Source: Hirudo medicinalis (taxonomy: Eukaryota > Annelida > Clitellata > Hirudinida > Hirudinidae). Taken from it: a DNA stretch of 64,000 nucleotides. The translations under genes and the position numbers were made by a program. A model generated the notes under the pieces. It was not told the origin of the DNA, made no database searches, and saw only the letters and a program-made list of their open reading frames with translations. This document shows positions 34,808 to 45,800 of this stretch, piece after piece. The stretch is taken from NCBI GenBank assembly GCA_011800805.1, contig MPNW01000354.1, positions 30,321-94,320 of the forward strand. The letters are read 5' to 3'. The first letter of the stretch is position 1. The number at the start of each line of letters is the position of its first letter.

Positions 34808-34815
34808 CTTTTTCA
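34808..34815 (+). repeat. Left 8-bp target-site duplication of the Merlin-like element
   Basis: CTTTTTCA, identical to 35404-35411 on the other side of the element. Confidence 0.8.
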
Positions 34816-35403
34816 GGATCTTTTCCAGACAAGCCCCGCCACTAATGCAAAAAGTACATTCGCGAAAAGTTAAGCCCCGCCACTTTTTGAATATTTAAAC
34901 GCGCGCCATAAAAACAACTCCTTATCCGCCTCTAGGCTCATTTTGTGCAAAAATTTTCTACGTTCGGACGTAAAACCTGAAATGAACNAAGTTAAGCCCC
35001 GCCACTTTTTGAATATTTAAACGCGCGCCATAAAAACAACTCCTTATCCGCCTCTAGGCTCATTTTGTGCAAAAATTTTCTACGTTCGGACGTAAAACCT
35101 GAAATGAACTTTCTGCCTCTTTCGACTCTCGTTCATGACAAGGAGACGGCAATACGTTTCTTGCAAAGCCACGGAGTGATCCATCAGCAACGTTTATGCA
35201 ACAATGGCTACCAAATGACATTTTCAACTGTTTCTGACAGGTGGAGGTGTAATGCCCCACAGTGTCGGCAAGAAATTAATGACATGTCCCAATTTCACCC
35301 TCTTCAATAAAAACTAGAAGTACAAGTTTCATATCCTTTTTTTTATAATCTTTTTTTGGGTGGCGGGGGTTAATTTTTTGGCGGGGCTTATCTGGAAAGA
35401 TCC
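34816..35403 (+). mobile_element. Merlin-like (ISXO2/IS1016-type) DNA transposon, internally deleted
   Basis: Inverted repeats of about 25 bp: GGATCTTTTCCAGACAAGCC on the left, GGATCTTTCCAGATAAGCC read inward from the right, both continuing CCGCCA. Flanked by a perfect 8-bp duplication CTTTTTCA (34808-34815 and 35404-35411). An 81-residue open frame at 35065-35310 carries IRFLQSHGVI, a Cys pair region and DRWRCNAPQCRQE, matching the N-terminal zinc ribbon of Merlin/ISXO2-type transposases. The DDE catalytic part is absent. Left of it a 120-bp segment is repeated exactly around a single N, probably an assembly artefact, so the true element may be about 470 bp. Confidence 0.75.
34868..35108 (+). 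repeat. Exact 120-bp duplication around a single N
   Basis: 34868-34987 and 34989-35108 are identical and are separated only by the N at 34988. Identity of this kind around a gap character suggests two contig ends that overlap but were not merged, not a biological tandem repeat. Confidence 0.8.
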
Positions 35404-35411
35404 CTTTTTCA
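35404..35411 (+). repeat. Right 8-bp target-site duplication of the Merlin-like element
   Basis: CTTTTTCA, matching 34808-34815. Confidence 0.8.
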
Positions 35412-35513
35412 TAACTCATCGGTTCTTGTACTTGTACTTGAGCCTCAGTACTTGATCCAATGTCTGGCAGAAACTATAAATGAAAAGGGAAGAGAAAAGT
35501 ACAGGCGTTGTCC

Positions 35514-35565
35514 TATCCATCACGTTATGCTGAGGACATTAATAAAATACTACTACTACAAAAGT
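35514..35565 (+). repeat. Dispersed ~50-bp retroposon-tail-like repeat, copy 2
   Basis: Same segment as 32700-32760, ending AATAAAATACTACTACTAC. It interrupts the pogo-like remnant just after the TACTTG element. Confidence 0.65.
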
Positions 35566-35869
35566 AAAGGCAAACCTAATTTACCGACCAACGGGAGAAA
35601 GAAAAAGCTGAGCTGGACGAAGGTGGCAAGAAATCTGGATTAGCCAAGTTGTCGGAAAATAACTGCTAGCAAGAAAACTGGGGGCATTCGGCCTACTATG
35701 CCCTTAGCGACCAGCAGTGACGATACCCCATGCATTCCTGTGGCAGGAAATTCGATCAACCGCCTTATGAAGACTGGATTCAGTGTTCTCGTTGTAGAGG
35801 ATGGCATCATGAAGACTGTGGACCTGATGATACTGCCCTTTGTTATAATTGCTTGTCGAATTAACTGTG

Positions 35870-36825
35870 GCTAGGCCTAATTGGCAATTTGACATGCTGT
35901 TCATGTTGCTGGTTCATTTAGTTAAGTTTTTTTGTGTTTTGCAGCATCCGCAGCTCGCATAACACCCTAATACGCGTATGTTTGATTTGCTCATCTTAGG
36001 ACAACGGTTCCCTACTGATGGGATGAATGGATGGATTGAAACTTTAACGATTTTTTTTGTAAAGGTATGTTTTTTGTTATAATGCGTTATTGTATTCATT
36101 AGGAAAGGGTTCAAGATGAAATTATCAAAAATATTTTATTATTGCATAGATTATGCGGCTAGCAACTACAAACTGCTAACATGCTCATCTTGGGCAACCT
36201 TCCCCTATGAATTTTAAATTCGTGAAACATTTACAAGCACATTTACAAAAGGATTGTGAATGGAACTCTCAGGATATTTTAACGAAGTCAGGTGTTGCAC
36301 TCCAACACTGTAGACTCAAAATTCAAACTTCAACATCGCAGTAAAACTCATTCATGCCATCCAAACACAAGAGAAGTTGTGACTCAAATTTTTATGAACG
36401 AGTGCTTTCATTATTTTTCAAAAATACATTCTCATCAAGCGATGCCATTTTGGCTGTGAAAGATGACATCGCTAAGAACCCAACGAATCGATTAGGCTTA
36501 ATCGATTAAACGATTAAGTTGAAGTGCCTACGGGCTTTCAGTGGAGATTGTGCATGTTGCTAATAATTTCATTTCATTCCTTAAGGGGTGATCGTCTTCT
36601 TGGTCGTGTTTGCAAGGCAGTTGAGTCACTCTAGGAAACAGCACTGCAGCCTGCTGGGGAAAATCGTTACTGTTTGGTCCTCGTCCACTTCCATTGTTTG
36701 AACTGCTGATGTGATTCGTTAATGACTTTCGATGATTGCAGTCGAGGTGCGTGTGTTACCGTTTCTGACGTGGGAATGTGCTGGTTTATTTTCATTAGCA
36801 ACCGTAGGTGTATCAAGATCGAAAT
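35870..36825 (+). other. Upstream region of the CELSR/Flamingo gene
   Basis: No gene or repeat recognised. It presumably contains the 5' UTR and proximal promoter of the CELSR-type gene, but no TATA box or initiator could be assigned with confidence. Confidence 0.4.
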
Positions 36826-39800
36826 ATGAGGGCTAATGTTTGTATACGATTTTGTGCAAGTATCCTAATGATTGTGCCGGTAGGGAGCTGGATAACTTTG
36901 GATTTGGTATTTAAAAATACGAACGAGACGTTTTTAGAAATTGAAGTCGCGGATAAAGAATTTAAGGAGAACGAGAACAATTGTTTTAAAGTAGAAGAAG
37001 GATCTCATAAAATGTGCAAGCTTATGTCGGTTGTGCATATAAACAGGATCACATTTGTAAAGATTTCTAACTGTTCTGTGTTTGTTGACACTAGATTTGA
37101 CTGCTTTTTACAATATTTTGGAAGCGATTATTTGCTTGTTTTGGAATTTCATTACTTGTGCTCACGTGATACAGTAAGTATTAACTTTGAAAATTTAGAA
37201 AACTTTATTATTAGAAAGACCAATTTTTCTCTGCTGTTTCACTTGAGGTCACCCTTATATGATCTCTGTCATTCTCATGTTTCTGGTGAAAAGGAAGTTG
37301 TCCTACCATCTGTTAAACAAACACCTCTGAGAAATGAACTTTATTGTTCAAAGTTGTCTTGTGCAAAAGATGAGGTTATATTGAACGTGTCTTCAGGTCA
37401 TAAAATACTCAAAGAAAACCTTCACGTGGGAGGAAACATTCTGAGTTGTTCCAAATTTTTAAAAAATATGACAAAAACTTTCAGAGACCAAGAAGAAATA
37501 CACCCAACAGACCCCCAATTCTAAACTCAAAACATTTTATCACCAATGTATTGGAAGAACAACCTCCTGGTCTTGTTCTGAGTATCAATATATCTGCCAC
37601 AGATCCGGACGAAGGTGATGCAGGAAAGCTGACATATTCCTTGCATGCGGCAAAAGATCAAAGGAGCCAGTCCTTGTTTGAAATCAACTCATTTACTGGC
37701 ACAGTATCCACAACACAGAAGCTGGACAGAGAATCTATGGGGATTCACTTCTTTCGTGTTGTGGTTCAAGATTCGGGAAAACCTAAGATGAGCACAGAAG
37801 CACTTCTGACGATTTACGTGAAAGATTTTAACGATCATGCACCCGTATTTGAGCGAGACTTATATACAAAATCTGTGTCTGAAAACCTTGGTGCTGGAGG
37901 TGAACTCTTAACGGTGCATGCCATTGATGGGGATTCTGAAGAGAATGGTGAGATCACCTATAGGATCCTGAATGCAGGAGAAGTGGGAGGCTTGTTCGAA
38001 ATCAACCCTCATATGGGTCTCATCACAATAACATCGAGGCTAGATAGAGAGAAGAGGGACTTTTACAAACTGAAGATAATGTCCATCGATGGTGCTCTGC
38101 TGGAATCAAAGCTAAGTTCTACAGCCATAGTTGAGGTAACAGTTCAAGATGAAAATGACAACTCACCTCAATTCTTGAGTTCTCCTTACCACTTTGACAT
38201 CAAAGAGGATATTGAGTATTTGAGAACACCTTTTCTGGGTAACATAAAGGCAATTGATGTGGATTTGGACAAAAATGCTTTACTAAGATACAGCATCACC
38301 AGTGGTAATTCACTTGGACATTTCATGATTGATCCAAACAATGGATCTCTTTTCCTCATTGGACCCCTGGATTATGAGAAAATACAATCTTATAGACTTT
38401 TTGTTAAGGCACAAGATCAGGGTAATCCGCCAAAGAGCAACACCACTTCTGTCACTATTAATATTTTAGATTCAAATGACAATGAACCTAAATTTGATGT
38501 TCCTTATTATCATGATTTTATCTCTGAAAATATTCCAGTCGGATCCAATATTCTCAATGTCAGAGCTCATGATGCTGACTCAGGACCATTTGGAACCCTC
38601 ACGTACATCATCCAATCAAAAGATGATCTCCCTTTTTCAATAAATGGTCAGGGAAGCATCATGACAATGAGAGAGATAGATAGGGAGGTTCAGACAGTCT
38701 ATAGGTTTGAGGTTGTGGCTTGTGATTCTGATGGTGATTCTAAGAAATGTTCTTCAGCTGTCGTTGAGATAACTGTAAGAGATGTTAATGACAATCCTCC
38801 AGTTTTTGAGCATAGAGTTTATAATTCATCTGTATCAGAGGATACTCCACCAGGATCTATTGTGGAGACTGTCAGAGCCACCGATGCAGACGAGGATGTT
38901 AACAGTCGCATAACCTATGGCATAGTGTCTGGAAATGAAAGAGGTTCTTTCAGCATGTTGAACCAAGTTGGTTATGCCACACTCATTGTTGCAAAGATGC
39001 TAAATTATAAACAACAGAACAAATATGCACTGGTAGTTTCTGCTACTGACAACACTTTTGAGGGCACTGCCACAATTTACATTTCAGTCCAGGATGTGAA
39101 TCTCAACAGACCTGTTTTCCTTGGAACCCCTTACCACTTAAGACTCCCAGAAGACACTTCAATTGGACAAGTTGTCTTCAGAATTTCAGCTTTTGATGCA
39201 GATTCAGGAAACAATGCAAGGATTTCATACTCTCTTAGTCCAAATGAAGCATTTTCTGTTAGTGAGGCTACTGGTGAGATGACCCTCGTGAGTTCCTTGG
39301 ATCGAGAAACAAAGGCCGGATATACTCTCACTGTGACGGCAGTGGATCATGGCCATCCTCCGAAATTTGACTTTGCAGACATTGAAATTCTGATCATTGA
39401 TGTAAATGACAACCCACCATTGTTTATGGAAAATTCTTATCAAGCATCAGTATCTGAGGATTCTTTTGTTGGTGCAAATGTTCTGACTGTGCAAGCCATA
39501 GATGCAGATGAAGGAATGAACAAGAGGATAAAATACATTTTGGATGATCATGTTCAAGATTTTAAGATTGAATCCATGCTTGGAATTATCAGAACTACAA
39601 AAGAACTTGACAGAGAAAAAGTGGCTGATTATGATTTGATGGTATATGCTGTGGATGGTGGAGAACCAGCTTTGACAGGATCGGTGTTGGTGAAGATTGA
39701 GGTTCTTGATGTCAATGACAATGCACCCGTCTTTGATTCATCAAATCTTGTTTTCTACGTAGAAGAAAATGTTCCTGTTGGATTTCGAGTGGGAGAAATT

Positions 39801-42800
39801 AAAGCTTTTGATCTAGATGATGGTTCACATGCTGACATGATGTTCTCCATTCTTCCAGGACCGGATTCTGAATCCTTCACTTTGGATTCATTTGATGGTG
39901 ACACCTTCCTTATATCAAAGGTTGAATTAGATTTTGAGAGTACCAAGAAGGAATTTTTCATTGATATAAGAGCTAGATCTCATCACTTATTTACTGACGC
40001 CACTATTAAAGTGTTCATTACGGATGTCAATGATAACCTGCCTGTTATGGATGACTTCATCATCCTCTTCAACAACTACAAAGACCACTTCAACCTTGGA
40101 TTTGTTGGCAAAGTACCAGCACATGATCCAGATGCCAATGATAATCTCAGATACAAATTTGTTTATGGCAACCAGGGTCTTCTCCTCCATTTAAATGAAA
40201 CTTCAGGAATCATGAGACTTGATTCTCGCCTTAACTCTGATGTCCCAACCGATGGCACCCTTGTAATCAGTGTTTCAGGTAAGAATTATTGCCCGATTCT
40301 TTCTTGCTTTATGGGCAGTGGTTTAATCTAATTTGTGTGTTCATTCTTGTGAGAGGAACCATTATCCTCACTGAGTGGAAGCAATTTGATAATTCTTATT
40401 TATTTGACTGTGATGTGGAAAAATAGCAGTATTTTATTTTATGGATAGTGTTAATAATTAAATTAGCCAAAGAGAGGCCTTTTGGAAGTAAGTCAGTAAA
40501 AAGTATAAAGCAGGACAAAAACTTATTCTTATCAATGGAAAGTGAATGAATAAGTAATTTGTAAGACATGTCATCACTTAAAAGAGACTTAATTTAATCA
40601 ATTAGACACTTAATTTTTCCTTTTATCTACTTGTGAGTCATAAATGTTTGACTTTTGTCCCAGATGGAATTAATGAAGTGCGAGCAACATGCAAATTGTA
40701 TGTTCGGCTCGTGACTGAAGAAATGATGAGTCACAGCATCACAATACAAATTGCAGACATGGATCCCATATCTTTTCTTGGAGTGCCATACGATTTGCTG
40801 ATATCTGCGGTTGCAGCCACAGTGCCCTCCGCACAAAAGGATGTTCTTGTGATCGACATTCGAAGTGACTCTTCACATAGAGGTGTTAGAGATCATTTTC
40901 AAGGAAGGTTTTAATGATAGAAATGAGAATGAAATTACCAAATTTTTAATGAAAATTAATTTAATTAATTAATGTTTAATAATGTTTAATTTAATAAATT
41001 AATTTAATTAATTAATGTTTGTCGCAGAGGGGCCGAATTTAGCACTGAATGTGAGTTTTGCAGTCCAGCGTTCACAAAATCAAGGAGTTAGCTTTTTCTC
41101 ACAGGAATTCCTCAAAGAGAAAGTTCATTTGCTGAGACCTCTCTTGATGAAGTTGTCCCTCATGAAGGTTTGCAGAAACCTATCACCACTTTAATTATTT
41201 GTCCCAATTATGCACTCTGAATGACTGCTGATTATTTGGGAACATTTACGTTTTAAAGGATTTTATAGCATTTTTGTCATCAGTTTGATGGCAATTAAAT
41301 TTAAATTGTGCAAGGCTGCTTGATGCGTGCGTGTCTTGAGGATCTCTTGTGACACACTCAAATATTCACATCACGTTGTATACTTTTAAACCCAGCCCTA
41401 AATTGTTTGAAGACTAACTTAGCACACATGAAGGCTTAGAGATAAGGAATGACACTTTGTAGAAAAATCTTATCATCTTGCATATGAGATGCTGAGATTA
41501 ATACAGGCTTCCAAAGATATTACTTAATTAATAAATAAGTTTGCATTATTCTCAATGAAGAATTTGCATAATTTAACACATAATTAAGCATAATAATTGT
41601 GCAGTATTTAATATGGTTATAAATAATCTTTAAAACAGTTAATGTTACACCACAACAAAAAATGTGAGTGTGTTTAGGGTGCAATGACTAAGACTTTCAA
41701 TACCAGACTCATTCTCTTTTTAAGTTGTTAAATTCTGCAATTAGTTTTATTGGAGGAGGATTTTGATTATTTTTTTTTATTTTAAGCCTTTTAATGCTTG
41801 TAATGCTTGGAAGGAGATGGAGGGGATTATTGGAGCTCATTTGGGAGATCTTAGGATGTAAACATTCTGCTTGAAATACTTAAATGATTGTTGGGCAAAG
41901 AGAAATAGTTGCTTTATTTTCTCACTTAGCATCTCATTTATTACTCAAAAAAACAAATAAATAAATAAAAATTTAAAAATACAACAGATTCTGCCATTTG
42001 AAGATGATTTGTGTGTACAAGAGCCATGTTTGAACTTTGAGGACTGCAATTCAATTCTGAAGTTCAGTGGTGCCGCTGACATCATCTCATCTGGGAAGAT
42101 GTTCTTTCGACCTCTTCGATCCTCCACCACATTCACCTGCCGGTGTCCGCCGGGGTTCACAGGTAACAACTCTCGACTTCAGCGTGATCTGTTTTGTTTT
42201 ATTTTAAATTATGTTAAAACTGCTTTAGGAATGAATTACCAGTTTCTTTGTGATGTTGAAGTAAACTTGTGCTTCTCAAATCCATGCCTTAACAATGGAA
42301 CTTGCCTTCAAACGGAAGGTGGATATCAGTGTTCGTGTCTCCCTGAATTTACAGGTGAGCGAATAAATTCAATAAACATTCTCTAGTTTTCATTGCACGA
42401 TCGACACTTCAAGAGGTTTTAATCAGTGCAGGCACTTAAACTTATTAAGAACTCCTTGTTCCTGATAAGCTTATCAGTAAGCACACAAAACTAGTTTGGT
42501 GTGATGTCGTGTCGATTGAAATTTCAGGTTATAAAAATAATTTCAGGATGTTATTCAGTAATTTCCACCCTTCGTTTCAGGAGTTCATTGTGAAGTGGAT
42601 GTGAAATCAAAGAACGTTGAATTAAATCCAGGACACGTGTGCAAGCCTCCGTCGGTGCACGCGTCAACATCCGGAGAAGGAGTCAAATGCCAAGTGTGCG
42701 ATGCTGGAGAAAGATGTACCGACTGCAGAGATCGACCTGGAAGTAATGAGTTCTGTGAAACGACGACGAGAAGTTTCATTGGACGGTCGCATCTTACGTT

Positions 42801-45800
42801 TCCACCCATTCACAAGAAGCATCGTTTCAACATCACCCTCAGGCTAGAGAATGAACTCTACATCAGTTTGAAACATGATTAAAATACTTGCCATTCATCG
42901 TTGTAACTCGTTCGCTCGTCGATATCGTAGGTTTGCAACGAAAAGTGTCGACGGCATGTTGTTGTACAATGGAAGATTCGATGGACGTCATGATTTCATT
43001 CTCCTTCAAATCTGCAACAAGCAACTGCTTTTTTCATTCTCCTTGGGATCACAGGTTACTACAGTGACCACTTTTGTGAAGGGTGGGGTAAGCACAGGTC
43101 AATGGGTTGAAGCCACCATCTTGTACTTTAACAGGGTTAGTAACCTCGAATGTCATGTTGTCTAATAATATCATTTTGTATTGATGATCAATTTGATCAA
43201 TTTGTTATTTATATTATTTTGTAATACCAATAATTTATTTACTATTTATTAATACCAATGATGCACTGATAATTAACATTTTATAATGTAAATGTAAATG
43301 TAATTGTAATTATATTTCCCAAGTGCACTTTGTTGTCGCAAACTCAATAATTGTACAGTAATTGCCTGTGGAATGGAAGTATTTTTGGAGTGAATTCTTA
43401 AATTAAAAACGAATGGCTCTTTGCGACAGACGGCGACATTGGTCGTAGGAGAAGGATGCGATGCTGCCGTAAGTTCGAAACTCGACGAGAACTGCACGAA
43501 CAGTGCCACCCAGCAACTTGAACAAAGGTTGACGTTTCTTGAAAAATTGAATTAATTTATTTCATGACCATGTCGTCATTACAACCATTTTATGACTTAA
43601 GATGTGAGGATGTCACAGAAATATGCCACAGACTGCTTGACTTGACTGGTCCTCTCCTGATTGGTGGCATACCCTTTTCTGCCCTCCACAATTCGTCCAT
43701 TATTTCCAGCCCTTACTTCGCCGGCTGCGTCGGCAACTTGTCCATCGACATGAAATTTATTGATCTCAATTCATTTGCATCCGAAAACTTCACCTCGCCC
43801 GGTTGTGCTCCGAAGAAAAACTTCTGCGCCTCGGCCGTTTGCGAAAACGGAGGTTCGTGGGTTCGATTTAGGAGTTCTTTTTGCCCGAGGTTTCCCTCGA
43901 TTTTGTGACTCGGAGAGGTGTCGTCGTTAGTATTTAACAACATTTCTAATTGTTTCAACATTTTGGAAGGTGTGTGCAGGAATGCATGGGGAGGTTACAA
44001 ATGTCTTTGCAGTGATGGCTTCACACACAAGAATTGTAAAGTACAAGGCATGTTATTTAAATCAACAAATCTATTAACTATTTTCGCACATCAGTGATCA
44101 ACTAAATTTATTAAAAATTTAATTAAAAATCATTGACCCACCTAAAACAAATAAAAATTTAAGTTGTTCACAAAGGAACGAGACTTAATGAAATATCGAA
44201 CGATTGAAGAAATGCGAAATACCCGCAGTTCCTCCGGTCGACCGAGCCGTGAAATTGAAAGGCAACAGTTTCATTTCCTTCTCCTCGGAGCAGCACGGTC
44301 TTGCTCCGATCAGACATCCGTGGTTCATCTCTTTCCATCTCAGAACGACGCAGTCTCATTCCCTGCTCTTCCATCTTGAAATTCTTGGCAGTGGGGAGAT
44401 TCATTCTACTGTCCTTAACCTATCTGTCAAGGTTAGTCTCAGTCATATTTGTACATGCTTATTGGAAGGTCTGAGAGTGAACTTTTTACTGTCAGTTGGT
44501 AGAAGGAAGAATTGAGTGCATTCAACCAGATTTTAGCAGCTACATACTGGATGAGGTGATCAATGATGGTAATTGGCATCACATTCAAATGGCATGGTCA
44601 AATAATCAGTTGAACTTTGACCTTGATCATGGGATTTCTAGGGTTTGTTTGTTTTTTATAATTCTGTGACTTTGCATGTAATTTTAAATAAACATCTTGT
44701 CATTGGTTGAGGAATAATTTCATTATTTTAAAATTAAATAATTTGGATATTAAGTTAGTTAGATTCTTAATTTCAGGTCTCTTATTTGATTGATGACCCA
44801 CTTCAGGGATATCAAATAGGAAGGATTGTGTTTGGGGGAAGTCCAAGCAATATGGGAGATGATGTAGAAGTGAGAGATGGATTCGAGGGCTGTGTAAAAG
44901 TAGACTTATATTTTGCATTATTCAGGCAGAATTGTGATCTTGTTAGCATTCGTTAAACTTCTCAGTCGATCAGGATCGGAAGCAACAACGCAGTGGTGTT
45001 GGCCGATAGAAGAGAGCACAATGTCGAACGGGGTTGTGCTGTCAGAGACATGTGCTCCACGAACCTTCACAACTGCCATCCAAACACTTCGACCTGTCTC
45101 AATATTTTCAACAACTTCACTTGCATCTGCAACAAAGGTGTGTGGGATTTTAATCATTTAATTACAATGCATTGTTATTCCAAAAACATTATAAGAACCA
45201 TCACATGCTAAATGTGTAATGTTCTTGCATATTTTAAACATCCGAATTAATATACTCGCAGGATATGTTGGTCCTGACTGTTCGAGAAATATTTGCGAGG
45301 CGTACGAGCCGTGCGATGAAAACAAAACAAAATGCCTGTTGAACGTCGGAACCCCGCACGGTTATGAATGCGTTTGTGTTGGTGAAAAGTGCCATTTACC
45401 ACCTGTTGACAGCAGGTGTCCTGTTTCGTGGTGGGGGTCACCAGTTTGTGGACCTTGCAACTGTCCAATCAAGAAAGGTTTCAGCCCTAATTGTGATAAA
45501 AGAACTGGAAGATGTCTTTGCAAAGTGAGTTTTAGAATTACTCATCTGCTGAAATACAAGATAGTGTGAATGTTGTGGATATGAAGTGAACAAAGATCGA
45601 TGGAATGCAGAAATGGATTAACATTTATTAATTTGTCACTGAATTTACAAGAAATCAACACAATTACTTATTAACATGCATTTATTTCCAACAGCCAAAT
45701 CACTACTTGAAAGGTTCAGAGTGTCTGCCATGTGATTGTTATGATATTGGTTCACTCAGTCTGACCTGTGATGTTTTCACTGGTCAGTGCCCTTGTAGGA

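Larger units (their letters stand above)
33581..35465 (+). mobile_element. TACTTG-repeat DNA element, copy 1 (contains the Merlin-like insertion)
   Basis: Ends are inverted: CCAGACATGGGGTACTTGG on the left and, read in reverse complement, CCAGACATTGGATCAAGTAC on the right. Next to both ends are irregular arrays of TACTTG. The six bases CAGAAA directly precede the left end and directly follow the right end, as a target-site duplication would, and removing the element restores the Lys-rich coding context of the pogo-like host. No transposase is visible inside, so it is non-autonomous; the superfamily is uncertain. Confidence 0.6.
32870..35864 (+). mobile_element. Pogo/Tigger-like DNA transposon remnant, split by nested insertions
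   Basis: Left part (about 32880-33580), across frameshifts: an LPPH-type segment, FKPLQIYY, FEDQDFAPSATTDR, then SVTDISPMP and a Lys-rich tail. This is the order seen in the C-terminal half of pogo-like DDE transposases. Right part (35730-35864, open to a stop): CGRKFDQPPYEDWIQCSRC then GWHHEDCG and CYNC, the zinc-binding C-terminus common in such transposases. The parts are separated by about 1.9 kb of insertion (33581-35465) and by a retroposon tail at 35514-35565. Upstream catalytic residues are missing, so the element is dead. Confidence 0.7.

Noticed and set aside
36808..40331. Frameshift or pseudogene at the 5' end of the CELSR gene
   Set aside because: The frame change is explained by a 59-nt GT-AG intron (37426-37484) that joins both parts in phase exactly before the first cadherin repeat; the rest of the gene is intact over 30 more exons.
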